A stretch of DNA of 64,000 nucleotides from positions 124,001 to 188,000 of the forward strand of contig CAJQUW010014798.1 of assembly GCA_907163375.1 (NCBI GenBank), read 5' to 3'. Shown in pieces: positions 46,901 to 58,249 of this stretch. The notes beneath the pieces were generated by a model. That model was given only the letters and a program-made list of their open reading frames with translations, was not told where the DNA came from and did no database searches. Position 1 is the stretch's first letter. Each line of letters opens with the position of its first letter. A program made the position numbers and the translations under genes. The DNA is from Prostheceraeus crozeri (lineage: Eukaryota > Platyhelminthes > Polycladida > Euryleptidae).

Positions 46901-47414
46901 AAGCAAAATCTCCAAACTGACTTCTAAGTGATTTCATGAAAATGCTGATTGTATAATACATTCTGTTATCCGACCAATGTTTTGTTTTGCGTATTTGCTT
47001 TTGAAGTACATGTATAAGTTCAGCGACATTGTGTGAAGCTAGGATTAGTCTGTGCCACATAGCATTAGTTTATAGTTTCCACTCAGCATTACATTTGTGT
47101 ACGGCTTCTTTTATGTACGGTAGTATTGTAGTACAATAGCATTATGAAGTACACAATGAAAGTACATGAACTATGCATAAAAGCTCAGACATATTATAGT
47201 TAACTACATTCATAAAGGTACTCTCTCTCCCCTAATCTGTCGTCAGAAAGACCTGATTTCCTATTTCGATGTCATGCCACAGTTAAAGAGAGATTTTCAT
47301 TCACTGCTAGCTGAACCCGTGAATTTTCCCTAAATGGCAATGAATGGCCTCATCTTGTAGTTGTCGATCTGCGTGTCGCGTCCTGGTCTGAATAACACAA
47401 TAGCGACGTCCATG
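43945..47414 (+). mobile_element. P element, near complete, inserted in the second hAT
   Basis: 44-bp terminal inverted repeats start CATGAACGTCGCTATTGTAT (43945) and are mirrored at 47371-47414 with a few mismatches; a CATG start is typical of P elements. The target TGTCCAAC occurs on both sides (43936-43943, 47415-47422), an 8-bp duplication with one extra base at the left junction. A perfect 16-bp internal inverted repeat, CTACAAGATGAGGCCA, lies 65 bp inside the left end (44010-44025) and 54 bp inside the right end (47345-47360), matching the known internal repeats of P elements. The 3.47-kb interior holds one large transposase frame. Confidence 0.9.
44103..46931 (+). CDS. P-element transposase with THAP domain
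   Basis: One frame is open from 44103 to the stop at 46931 (about 942 codons). It begins with a full THAP zinc-binding domain: CCSPGCRSGYAG, HKFPSSPSKAAAWLRR, SRLCSLHFRQDDF and a final LPSLFP (C2CH). The RNase H-like core follows, with VSLVFDEIYVS, LDPIHNIKNAYNNFY (the 'D..H..KN.RN' motif) and QSNCIESRFGYYRQMSGGN with the conserved Glu. Length is close to THAP9 (about 900) and somewhat more than Drosophila P transposase (751). No in-frame ATG precedes the THAP domain, so either a short upstream exon supplies it or the start was lost. Otherwise no break is visible. It catalyses cut-and-paste transposition in the nucleus. Confidence 0.85.
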
Positions 47415-48429
47415 TGTCCAACCATCTTTGATAAATTGATCCCACAATCTTGTAAACTTTAAAGAAGGAGATCTGCAATGGATACAGCGTCAAGTTTCCG
47501 GCTTTCGGGCATGAGAAGAAGTGACTCTTGCTTTACCGTCTTTCACGTATCGGATGCCAACAGAGATATTTTCTATTCCACTTCGATCTCTGGTTCCGTC
47601 TGCAAGTAGCGTGTAGCAGTTTGCATCACTCGCATTGACCTCCTCTGTTACCGCGGATGTTACCACAGATGCAAGTACATTGATGATCGAGTTCTGGATC
47701 GCTGGAGATGTGTACTTTGCATTCTTTGGTATGATGGGATCGATGCTTGCGAAATATGAGTCTTTCCTTAACAGAAGTTGAAGCAATGCTTGGAAAAGAC
47801 CACTTTCAGATTTAGTATCATTGTTGTAGTCCCCTCTGAAGTACACTTCGTTGACCGCAAGAAATTGCATTATTTCGGCTATTGCTGTCACATAATACCT
47901 CCGTTTGTCAGCAACATCCGCAGTGAGAGTTGTGATGATATCTTTCCCGGATTCTTCCCTTTTGGTTCTTTCGTCCCAGGCAACCATTGCGTCAATATGT
48001 TTTGGACATGTAGAATGCTGCTCCAAACCCTTTGACTTATCTCCCACAGCTCTTTTCCAGTTGTTATATCCAGTCTCAGTAAACGCCAGTTCTTTTGAGG
48101 TATTGTATCGCCTACCGAAAGTGCGACATGCATAGTAAAATGCCGCGTCACGATTAGGTGAATATTCTAGCCACGTAAAGCGATCATACCACCTGACATT
48201 GAATCGTCTGTTGTCCTTATTTTTAGGGAAATCTCCGAATTCTGGTCGACTTGGCTTGTTGATTCCAAGGTCATCAGGAGTAGAAGAGTGGATTGGAGAA
48301 GGTGCAGATGTCTGGGCTTCATTGAAGGTCATCAAATGATCCGAAGTCTCGATCGCTGGGGCTCCGCCCTTAGCTCCTCGACTTGTTCGCACGATGAATT
48401 TATCCATGGTCCTGAAAAGCAAAAGATAT

Positions 48430-50799
48430 TGTTTAATACTGATTTAGACTTATATGAGCTTGTGGATTATTTTTACTTTATAAAGTATACGCATCCTGTA
48501 GTTTAAGTACGGCAACAGCCTCAACGGCAGCCAACTTATAACTAAGCCTACCGGTAGCTTAGTTTATTTCAATAAGCTTCGAAGAAAGGTGTCTAAATAT
48601 GGCTATGAGCAACATGAACAAAATTAATTGAATGACATTTCAACAAATTCACAGTCCCTATAGACTGTCAGATATCAAAGTATGGCTAGGTGAGATATAA
48701 TTGATGTTTGGCTCCTGACAATACTATCTAGACGCAATGTGAAAAGAAAGCAATAAAGTTAAATTGAGAATCTATTATATTTTTATCTAAAATTGATTAC
48801 AAGAAAAAAACAAATAGCAAAGTTGATTGCAATGTTACTAAAAACAAATTTCCTCTAAAAGTGAATTAAACAGAATACTGAATCAAGTCATTTTTCAAGA
48901 AGCGATAACTTTTTAGATAAAAGTTTTTGTTTAGAAAATGAAGCATGCGGGTGGTGCTCGGCTTCAGACCCATAGAGTTGGATGTTTTTCTGTCAACTCA
49001 TCTGTTAATTAGAGGACATATCCAGCTCATTGTATTATAAGCCAACAGCCAGTCCCATAACAATAGCATCTGAAGAAAAGTAATAGATATCTAAATTTTC
49101 ATATGAAGTAGGAATCTGACAGTTGGATTACACATTTTCTCCATGCTTAGACAACATTGCACAAGTCTATTGACGGCACGTCGGTATCTCGGTAGGATAG
49201 TTGAATAGGAGAAACTTTTCTATATAGTCCTTATTACAATTCAACACCTGAAATACTATGCCTAATGGATGATGCTAAATGATAAAAGTTCAATATTATA
49301 TCCATAGTTTCCATATATTTTCCCTATAAGGCTTAGATTCTGAAAATCTAACTATGACTTCAGTCATTTTGTATAGTATTCGAATGGTATTTGATATTTG
49401 AATATTCGTTAATATTCGAATATTCATTTCCGTATTCGAATATTCGTCCACGAGAGGTATTCGAATATTCGAACCGAACTCTACTTATTACAGACAATGT
49501 TCAGATAAAATTATCATCGTTTTACTAGCTAATACATTTTAGATAATGGATGATCGATGGTTTGTAGAAGGATTCATTTCTGTATTTTTGCAAGTATGTA
49601 TTGGTCCTTAATTCCTAACCTAACTACCCTCAAGGTGAGAAGGAACCACCCTCTCACGATCGGAGCTGCTAGCGAATTGAGTGCAGCATTAAACTTCCGT
49701 CTCATCTATCAGGTCGGTCCTTCTCGAATGGTTGATTCGATCAGGGTACCTGCTAGATTCACTGACTGTCGAAGTCGCTGCATTCAACACTACCCCCAGA
49801 CAGGTCATCCGATCAAGGTAGGGGCGGAAAAAGTTATACTTGAAAGTTATTAAGGTGGTCAACTTAACTAGGGGACATCCTACTGCTAGTGGCCAAGTCG
49901 GTGATGCATCTAATCCCGTGAGTTTTTCTTCCTCCGACTGCTTCGTTAGCGTTACTCTAACGCATTCCCGCCAAAGACAACCATCCAGGAATGATACCCG
50001 GGGCCGAGGGTTGCCACGTCGAAGTACATTTGTAAGTCGAATCTGCTACCAGAAACGACGCAGCGACAGGGGTCTGGTGCCGCTGTGGAGGTTACTCCAT
50101 ACCGTATGTGCATCATCGACCTTGATTGAGATTTCATTTCATTGAAAGTACAAATCGCTCATAGATATACTTACTGTTCAATTGAGAGATAACTGAGATG
50201 AGTTATGGACGACAAACTGAATCAAGTCAATATGATAAATTGAATCTGTAGCTGCGAACGAAGTGCTTATAAGTCAAGCCATATTTCTGTGAACAAATGA
50301 AACGTGAGAAACTTACCCTAGCCATGTTGATTGGAAAATGCAGCCATAAACATTTGCGCACGGATCAGACTTACCTCATTTCTTCAATTAATGGATTTAA
50401 CAGGTGTCAAACATTGCATTCCAAAATATCCAAATGTGTCAGCTCAGCAGGAAATCCGCAACGATTCTCGCTGAATCGCCTCTTTATCGTCATAAACAAA
50501 GATGTTTAACATTTCATTTATCGATAATAAAAGCAAGACTGCATGTACATATAGAACTTTTCGCCAATTTTCAAGCAATATCCACAAAGATCCATTAAAT
50601 TCCGATCCAGGAAGTTGGAGAGAATCAACTAATTTCACTAGTTTATCAATGAGATCATCACCTGCATTTTACCCCGTGCCGCATCGTTTGCAGATGAAGG
50701 ATGAAAGTGGAAACTTAACTAACAGTCAAACATAATGAACACTTTTATAGATTTACGTAAATTATCAAGAATCGTGAATGTGTGAATAGGCAATAAATA
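48430..50799. other. Unassigned DNA within the 12-kb hAT
   Basis: AT-rich to 49500, with TATTCGAATATTCG-type repeats at 49375-49487 ending GAACCGAACTCTAC, which looks like an hAT terminus without a found partner. 49600-50150 is less AT-rich with several open frames on both strands, none with a motif I know. Confidence 0.35.
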
Positions 50800-51579
50800 C
50801 GAGGGGTGATTGAAAAGTTCGCGGCCCGATATAGAGAAAAGCATATTTCGCATACGATACATATTTATTTTTTCGACATAATCGCCCCTACAATCAACGC
50901 ATTTAGCCCAACGGTGCTGCACTGCGCGGATCCCTTGCTCATAGAAGTGTGAGTCTTTGGAGTCCAGATACTCCTCAACGGCCTCCATGACGTCACTGTT
51001 GGATGCAAAGTGCTGACCACTGAGCTCCAATTTAATTTTTGGGAGGAGATGAAAGTCCGATGGTGCCAGATCAGGAGAATAGGGTGGATGGGAAATGATG
51101 TCAAACCCACAACCTTGGATGGCAGACATGGCGGTAGCGGAGGTGTGAGCAGGCGCATTGTCTTGATGGAAGAGCACGCCTTTCGTGAGCTTCCCTCTCC
51201 GCTTGATCTTGATCTGCACTCGTAGATGCACTCGTAGAAGTTCATGATGGATGATGTTATGGACACACCTTTGTGAAATCTTCAGTTCGAAGGCATTCTT
51301 TCGCTCGGTTGTACGGCGATCATTAAGAATAATCTTTTGAACATGATCGATCACATCTTCTGTGCTCACTGTCACTGGTCTTCCACAACGGGGATCATCT
51401 TCCAAGCTCTCTCTTCCTTGCTTGAATTCTGAAGCCCACTTCTTGACTGTGGTGTAGGACAGAGTTTTCTCACCAAGTGTTCCAACCATATCATCATGAA
51501 TCTCCTTTGGTGTGAGTCCTTTCAAGCCGAGATAGCGAATGACAGCTCGATTTGAAACGTGATCCATCTTATGCGACAC
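50800..51579 (-). pseudogene. Mariner transposase with internal deletion
   Basis: The minus frame from 51579 (MSHKMDHVSNRAVIRYLGLK) has a helix-turn-helix region KEIHDDMVGTLGEKTLSYTT, VKKWASEFKQGRESLEDDPR and CGRPVTV, then jumps to RRGKLTKGVLFHQDNAPAHT and SPDLAPSDFHLLPKIKLEL. The second and third catalytic Asp (HQDNAPAH ... SPDLAPSD) are present. About 90 residues with the first one ('DETW') are deleted, so it cannot work. The left terminal repeat CGAGGGGTGATTGAAAAGTT at 50800, preceded by TA, is intact; coding runs through it as in many mariners. The right terminal repeat is not found. Confidence 0.85.
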
Positions 51580-52329
51580 TTATCTGACTAACTGACTGAT
51601 AAGTTAGTAACTGAAGTTAAGTAGCTGTGGTTTACCAACAGTTCACCGGATCGACTGATCACCAGGGATGCTGTATTTGCTGTTAACAGTAACAGCCCAG
51701 GTGTTAGCTGTTAACAGCAACTGTTAACAACTTTTTATATTTAATCGTATTTAACTAGCTTTGCAACTGTAATTTGCCCTGTAGAATGCTTAACTTCCCT
51801 TCCAATATAAATCAACTTCCATTGAAGTCAACAAAGCCCAACTGCAACTAACATTTCAATTTAGCGAATTACATCTACATGTTAGAAACATTGCGTCTTA
51901 CATTTGGTAGGCATACATGAGTACAAACAATACCTCCATGACATAAACTTCATATTACACAAAAGAAAACAATGAACCTAAAAAGTTATAATAACGACTA
52001 TATTTAAGGAAGTCTACAGACTTGAAAACTCTATTGAATCATAACAATCTTGAAAACAACTTTGTACTATTGTCATTCTTCATCCTCGCTAGAGATGTTG
52101 AGTATTTCATTTTCAATATCTATTGAGATATTTGTGTCATAATTCAAGATGCTAAGCATGTTGTAGCGAATAAACAGTTGATCGTCGAGTCCAAGTATAT
52201 TAAAGTATATCACAAATTATAAGCTTTTAATGAGGAACGTAAGACTACATGTAGTGTATGTAAAGAACGTTAATCATATAAAAGGTAAGAACATATCTAT
52301 AACATTTCAGATGTCGTCAAGTTGTAACA
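51580..52329. other. Unassigned DNA within the 12-kb hAT
   Basis: Contains GTTAACAG-rich imperfect palindromes at about 51675-51735 beside a CAGGGATGCTGTATT string that resembles an hAT end, but no partner. The sequence before 52307 (ATAACATTTCAG) could be the acceptor of a transposase intron. Confidence 0.35.
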
Positions 52330-53176
52330 TCTATATGACTGTAGACAGCTAGAAGGAAACATCAATCATCAAACAGTGTGCCATGCTATTGATGATGTTG
52401 TTAAAGATTTAAATGTTCATCGCAATAATTTCCTTTTAATGCTATCTGATGCAGCTCGTTATATGACTCTTGCGGGCAAAACTTTGAAGTCTATGTATCC
52501 ATCATTATTTCATGTAAGGTGTATGGCGCACCTGTTGCACAACTGTGCATTGCTTGTGAAGTCGAAGTATGAGGCTGTCGACAGTTTGATTTCCTCAATC
52601 AAGGCTGCCACTGTTAAAAATGGTGATCACCGTCTTCTTTTTGCATCGATTGGAAGTCCACCAAAGCCGGTCGTAACCAGGTGGGGAACATGGTTAAACG
52701 CGGCTTTTTGGTATGCAGACCACTTTTCCGACGTCAAACAAATTGTGTTGGGTTTCGAGGATGATGGATTACTTGTAAGTCGTGCAAAATCTCCAGTTTC
52801 CAGCATAGTAATTGTTGACCAACTCGTGGGTGGCAACGCATAGACCTCTGCATCATCTAATGGAGCGATGCGAAGGAACCAACTACAACATTCGTCAGGT
52901 AATACAGGACGTAAACAGTCTGGATTTCGGAATTGATCCCTGTGAAATCAAATCATAGATAAACTTGCGTTTATCTAAGAATGATATCATGGAGATTGTT
53001 AACTTGGCACGTGACGATATTTCACCAACTGAATACAATCTTCTGTTGTGTGCACAATCAACCACAGCTGCAATCGAACGAAGCTTTTCCCAGTTGAAAA
53101 ATCTTCTGCGTTTTAACAGAAACTTTTCTTCCCAAAACATTAAATACTATGCAATAATGAATTACAACGCCAGTAA
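52330..53176 (+). pseudogene. hAT transposase middle and C-terminal parts
   Basis: The first piece (52376-52843) has FLLMLSDAARYMTLAGKTLK, HVRCMAHLLHNCALLVKSKY (second catalytic region with C..H) and KPVVTRWGTWLNAAFWYADH. The second (52965 onward) carries the dimerisation block TTAAIERSFSQLKNLLRFNR and SQNIKYYAIMNYNAS. A stop and a shifted stretch (52844-52964) lie between the pieces, and the last codons are displaced by the MITE at 53177; beyond it CAATTAA would supply an Asn and the stop. The same transposase as 42387-42926, dead in this copy. Confidence 0.75.
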
Positions 53177-53924
53177 TAGTCCGGGAGCTAGCGCGAAGTT
53201 GTGCAGGGAACGAGGTAGTACATAAAACTTTCACATAGCATAGTACACCTCTAACCTACTGCAAAACTTCGCGTCTGCCGGATCAGATCATTTGCTTTTC
53301 AGAAATAGAGAGGATAACACATTCCTATGTATTTCCAGTGGTAAAATTGTGACATTTAAGGTGTTGACTCCATTTTTTCGAATTTCTGCTCATAAAAGTT
53401 ACACAAATTGGTGTTTTGTTGAACTGGTTATTATAGAAATCATATACAGATCATGATCTTTCAAATGAGCTGTCATTCTGTGACAGAGGATGAAGTAAAG
53501 TGCACAAACAGACACTTTTCGTTAAAGTATATCAACAATTTTCCTGAAATTTCTATGTTAAAATTTGCAGTTACACCAACGAAAAGTGTCTGTTTGTGCA
53601 CTTTACTTCATCCTCTGTCACTGAATGATAACTCATTTGAAAGATCATGATCTGTAGATGATTTCTATAATAACCAGTTCAACAAAATACCAATTTGTGT
53701 AACTTTTATGAGCAGAAATTCGAAAAAATGGAGTCAACACCTTAAATGTCACAATTTTACCACTGGAAATACATAGGAATGTGTTATCCTCTCTATTTCT
53801 GAAAAGCAAATGATCTGATCCGGCAGACGCGAAGTTTTGCAGTAGGTTAGAGGTGTACTATGCTATGTGAAAGTTTTATGTACTACCTCGTTCCCTGCAC
53901 AACTTCACGCTAGCTCCCGGACTA
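53177..53924. mobile_element. 748-bp palindromic MITE, TAA target duplication
   Basis: Two 345-bp arms (53177-53521 and 53580-53924) are inverted copies with only a handful of mismatches, separated by a 58-bp spacer. The ends are TAGTCCGGGAGCTAGCG and its inverse; TAA flanks both sides (53174-53176 and 53925-53927). A 3-bp TWA duplication is typical of PIF/Harbinger-type elements. No protein is encoded. It interrupts the last codons of the hAT transposase. Confidence 0.85.
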
Positions 53925-54191
53925 TAACAATTAACTCGTTGTTTAAGAGGCATTCCTTCTTTTCGTGAAGAACTTTGTATTTGTGGGCTCAATAATAAAA
54001 TGTGTTTCTTTAATTAAAACAATTGACGCTTTCTTGCGAGTCTGAAATGATGTGTTTTTTGGTTAAACAAAACTGAATTAGGTAAAAAGATTGGGTAAAA
54101 ATTTTACATTTAAGTCAAAATTTTAGTTAAAAATTTACTTGAAAATAAAGTCAAAATTCGTAAGTTTTTAGGTCAATAAAAAACCGCCCTA

Positions 54192-54559
54192 GTTATTAGT
54201 GATAATGCAGCGGTTTTTCATAGTCGTGATATTCATGCTCTTTTGTCTGAGTGGCTCGTGGCCGACGAGTTTCCCTGCGTGTACAGGGCAACGGTATTGT
54301 AGAAAGAGCGCACAGAACAATTAAGAGAGGTGCTAGGAGGGGCGGCAAGTCCGTTGAAGAAGCGGTGTTTTGGTCTAACAATACAAAAGGAGATAGGGAG
54401 GCTACTCCGTATGAATTGGTATTCTCAGCTAGAGCACGCAACCCATGGGAGAGTCAACCTACCGGTACTGCAGTTCGTCGTAGTAGTAGGGCTAGGGAGC
54501 GTCCTAACTGGTGGGACGATTTTGTACATGATTAGTTAGGTCTTGAGACCTGGGAGGTG
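54192..54559 (+). pseudogene. Integrase end of the LTR element, beyond the hAT insertion
   Basis: Contains the SDN of the integrase core just after the target duplication, the conserved GNGIVERAHRTIK motif and a basic C-terminal end, then a purine-rich stretch (GGGAGGTG) directly before the 3' LTR. Confidence 0.75.
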
Positions 54560-54849
54560 TGGAGACGTGAGCTGTTAATCATGCATGTTGGTTGGTTTGG
54601 TATATTTGAGTGCATAATCGTAGCAGCACTCCATCTGACATCTCCAGGGTATTTCATCTGACTCTGTTGAAGAGTGACGTCATAGGAACAAGACTTTGCT
54701 GAGACTCTAACTGTGACGTCATGATCCTCATCTATGTGAGACTGATTAGAATTACGGAGACCGCCTGGGGAGTATAAATACCGGGCTATTGTTGTCGCAA
54801 TTACAGGCATTTGAAAAGAACAAGCGCCTTGTTTTCCCTTTCGTCAACA
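54560..54849 (+). repeat. 3' LTR
   Basis: Matches the 5' LTR with only a handful of differences; begins TGGAGACGTGAGCTGTTAAT and ends CAACA. Confidence 0.9.
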
Positions 54850-57114
54850 CTTTTGATATCCAACTTGCTTCATGCTACTTCTATAGAAGCTTCCATGTCG
54901 GTAGTATATAAATTTGCAAACTTTTTACAATTTTAAAACTATTCAAATAATTTTTCGGACCCTGGGAACGTAATCTCCGCAAAAAACTGAATCTTGCCGC
55001 ATGAAAATTTTCACTGTATGCAGATACATGTTTGAGTCGACACTCTACCTATACCTGTATATCCCTACTCTATGCACTTGATTGCAGATGTCTACATATA
55101 TACACACTTTTGTTTCCTTGTGAAAACTCTCATCATAATGAATTTCCGTATTTTTGTGATCACAACGCAAATTTGTAAACAAAGATGTCACAATGTGTTT
55201 TATACAAGATGGTGAGCTTCACGTGCGTATATTTTGTGTGACATGTGTTGTCACCGCTTGCTTGCTTGCAAGTGCTCTCGTGACCATTGTCTTGCGTTTT
55301 CTGTTGTACTTCAGAATAGACATTCATGACTTATCTCAAAGGATGTGTTCAGAAGCCGCTGGTAATCGTAGGAGAGTTCTTTTTGTTGGCGGCTATATTC
55401 TAGAAAGCACAATGCAAGGGAATCATTGAATAGATTTCATCCAGCTGAGAAGAAATTCTTGATGAAATGAAACATAAGTGCAGTAAAGAAATGGTCATGT
55501 GTGGCTGCAAATGCGGTTAACGGTCGTTTGCGATTAAAGTGCTCACGGGCGGTTAACGGGCTCAACAACTACGGTTAATTTTGATCAAATCTTTGCGAGT
55601 AGCAGTCATCTCGCTAGTGACTAATCTAGACTATGGCAATGGGCATACTAGGCCACCGATTCAGATACATAATATGAATTCGAATTTTTGACGCTTGATG
55701 CCGGCATCTTGGCCTATTATTTAACAGGAAGGTTCATAATTCTTATTCAGATCCAAAGAGGTGCCTATATATAGGCCACAAATATGCCTATATGGTGAAG
55801 TAGCCTATCTGATACATCAGATATTGACTTCACGACCATATAGGCCAATAGAACATGTGCCTGTAAGCCTATATGATATGTATTTGTAGCTTATGTGTGT
55901 ATACTGTATGATAAACAGCTTAATCCACGAAATTTAGAATAATGAAGCTTTGGTAGGACTCAGGGTAGGCCAAACTGGTCCAGGCCTATTAGGCTTTCGA
56001 CAATGAGTTTTGTCGAAAAGTGAAGATGGTGTAAGTTGTATTACGATGACTAGTGTATAGCTGACTTAGGATTTATTCTTCGAGTGCACATCATGTGTCT
56101 CTGCGGTTACGATTACGATTGAATATCCAAAGGTCGGTTCGGTTAGTTGCGGAAGTTTTCAGTGCGTTAAGTTCTGTTTCGGTTAAAAAATTGATCTAAT
56201 CGCGCATCACTATTAAGCAGTTCTATTAAGAATTTATCGCGCCATTCAATCGAAATGAAATGAGGGTGTTCTGTGAGACACATTTGTACCAGACCTTTGA
56301 GATCTTGACTCCTAGAATTAGTAGCTTGCACGCGCTTTCTGCTGTATAGCTATACGTGCATTAACACCGAAAGGAATCATAAGGAAGGCAACTGTTATAT
56401 GGAACACTCCTTGGATTCGAACAAGATTTTGAAAGAAATTTTGGACTCAATTTGATACAGGATAAATGCAATTCTTTTGAGTGATTGACACAACTCTGTT
56501 TTTATTGATTTCTTCAATTGCCTCCACAAACGAACAAGTAATTCACTTGCATTCAATTTCACGTTTTTCCTTTATTAATGGAACATTCTTCCAATATCAT
56601 CGACAGTCATTTTTACATTATGACACAGTTTGCTCTTGAAATCAAGTCTCCGATGTAGAGATGCCACAGATAGGCCTACGCATCATTCAAAACTCAGGAT
56701 GTTCAATTCACTCTTCGACATTGACTGTTTACCACTGAATTCTGATGTTATAATTAATGAAGATAACGGAAATGTGGAAGTGCGTCTTCATTAAAAACTG
56801 TTACAATATTCCTTTCTATATTTGAATTTTTGGACTCAGCTTGGTGGTCTGACCTCCGGTTTGTCTTTGGTTTGTATTCTAAAGCCTTGTACTATATCAT
56901 AAAACCTATGCAAGATCAAGCTATTTAAATCTGATATTGATCGATTGAGCATAAGCCGGGAAACTGCGTCATGCAACAAGAGAAAATTGAAAGTCACGCA
57001 TCCACGAGTGGCCCGCTGACCCGAAGGCATTCATTACCATTAGTCCAAATTCAATTTGTTTGTCTAATTTTTTCCTCACCCCATACAAGGCGCGAAATCA
57101 TAAAATCAACCTGG
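54850..57114. other. No gene seen; possible decayed hAT MITE
   Basis: GCGGTTAACGG-type motifs at about 55510-55575 and an inverted GATCTAATCGCGCATCACTA at about 56191-56210 could be the two sides of an old hAT MITE, but no target duplication is visible. The remainder is AT-rich without coding motifs. Confidence 0.3.
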
Positions 57115-57262
57115 GGATAGGACAAGCTTTGTGTACTCCCAACTTTCACTAGGGTTAGGGCCAATAACCTCTAGTAAGGGCGGTGATGTCTCCCGGGGCG
57201 GACAGATTCGAACCCTGGACCCTCTAAACCATCGTGCCGAAGTGTGGCCCTCAACCAACTGC
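57115..57262 (-). mobile_element. tRNA-derived SINE, copy 3 (best preserved)
   Basis: Read on the minus strand: TCGCGCAGTTGGTTGAGGGC (tRNA D-arm with A box), GATGGTTTAGAGGG, B box GGTTCGAATCT (plus 57204-57214), then the body CCCTTACTAGAGGTTATTGG, CCCTAACCCTAGTG and GGGAGTACACAAAGC. Both pol III boxes are near consensus. The body matches copies 1 and 2, defining a small family. Confidence 0.7.
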
Positions 57263-58249
57263 GCGAAGAACAGTCAGAATTGAAAATCAAGTTTTCTCAA
57301 TTTTCCGAAACTGCGAAAATCTCGGTATGACTTTTTTGGTACCGCAGGTGACGAAAAGAACCTAGACTGCTCTGATTGAACATATTGGAGGCGAATATAG
57401 TGTCCACAAGCGCCATCATGGAGTCCCATACAGCTTTCATATCACTCATATCAAAACTATCATTCCGAACATTCAGTTAAACAACAAATATTCAATATCG
57501 AGGCATGCTAAAGCGAGGTCTGCTTCATCGGTCTCTTCCACTGCTGGTGAATCATCATCCTCGCATGATCATTTTCGTGGAAAATCGAAAGAACAAATTT
57601 TAATGTACGGTACTTGAACCGCCGAAATAAAGCGATTGAAGTCACTGCATCTGACTCGCATGTCTAATTGAAAATTAATTGGAACTTCGACAGTCCTCGA
57701 ATATTAGCAAGCACTAAACTTACAAAGAAATCAATTATCCAAGATTTTCATTCTAAGAGAAGGGACGCCCATAGAAAGATTTTTGTGTTCCTTCAGCTCA
57801 GTTTGTCTTAACATGAACCTTCTACTCATGTTGCAAAAAGCTCTTACAGTGAGTCAGTTCTCAGATGAAAGTTCAAATTAATCAATTTCTGGTGATTGAT
57901 TGAGCTTACTCGTTAGCGTTACAATGGCTACTCAGTACACATACGAAATTTAACCACGATTGTCCAAATATATTGTTCCTTATAGTAAGCAGCCTATGTG
58001 CAGGGAAAAATAACCTATTCAATAATCACTATCATGTGCATGAGGAGTAAATGCAATTTTGAAAAAGTTCTGGCCGGACATCAAACACAAAGTATGTTCA
58101 AATCATAAGACCATAATGCTAAATTGATTCGGAGAGACAGAGAGATTATCACGTATTTTAGATATAGAGATGGGAAGATTTATTTGACTTTATTTTTTCT
58201 TCTAAAGGCAATTTCCTCTGTTATAATCAATAATCAATTAATCTTGCAG
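57263..58249. other. No gene recognised
   Basis: An ATG-less open stretch at about 57367-57618 (IEHIGGEYSVHKRHHGVPYS) has a Ser/His-rich end but no known domain. Otherwise AT-rich. Confidence 0.3.

Larger units (their letters stand above)
43417..48407 (-). pseudogene. Second hAT transposase (TTF-type zinc finger), split by a P element
   Basis: On the minus strand from 48407: an acceptor CTTTTCAG just before ATGGATAAA, then a TTF zinc-finger domain (RWYDRFTWLEYSPNRDAAFY, YACRTFGRRY, STCPKHIDAM) and ANCYTLLADGTRDRSGIENI around the first catalytic Asp (to 47490). After the P element the gene resumes at 43935 with QCYDGANAMSGGRG and VPYIHCMNHRLHLVV. It ends with the dimerisation block STAVCESSFSTLTRIDEPQR at 43417-43686. 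Roughly 300 residues between HRLHLVV and the end are missing, so this copy was deleted as well as interrupted. The outer ends of the element could not be fixed. Confidence 0.75.
42105..54191 (+). mobile_element. hAT element (CGGBP1-like transposase) inside the LTR element, itself full of insertions
   Basis: The ends are TAGGGCGGT (42105) and ACCGCCCTA (ending 54191); GTTATTAG flanks both (42097-42104 and 54192-54199), a perfect 8-bp hAT duplication lying within the integrase region of the host LTR element. GTCAATAAA-type repeats stand next to both ends. The transposase is in pieces at 42387-42926 and about 52330-53176. Between them lie a second hAT, a P element inside that, a mariner copy and unassigned DNA, and a palindromic MITE sits at the very end of the coding region. 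Confidence 0.88.
38657..54849 (+). mobile_element. Ty3/Gypsy-type LTR retrotransposon fossil, split by nested DNA transposons
   Basis: LTRs of about 288-290 bp (38657-38944 and 54560-54849) begin TGGAG and end CAACA. By eye they differ at about four bases plus one 2-bp indel, so the insertion is fairly young. The flanks ttttt and ctttt may be a 5-bp duplication. Parts in order: gag, protease, reverse transcriptase, RNase H and integrase, the last interrupted by the 12-kb hAT at 42105-54191. The element is broken: besides the large insertion, its coding region has a few further breaks. Confidence 0.85.

Noticed and set aside
49375-49487. Right end of the second hAT (TATTCGAATATTCG repeats)
   Set aside because: No partner end or target duplication near 42930-43400, so the boundary was not assigned.
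49557-50145. Overlapping plus and minus frames as a host gene
   Set aside because: No recognisable domain on either strand and no consistent splice structure; it lies inside the nested transposon block.
55505-56215. hAT MITE
   Set aside because: Terminus-like strings at both sides are too diverged and no 8-bp duplication could be found; left as a note only.
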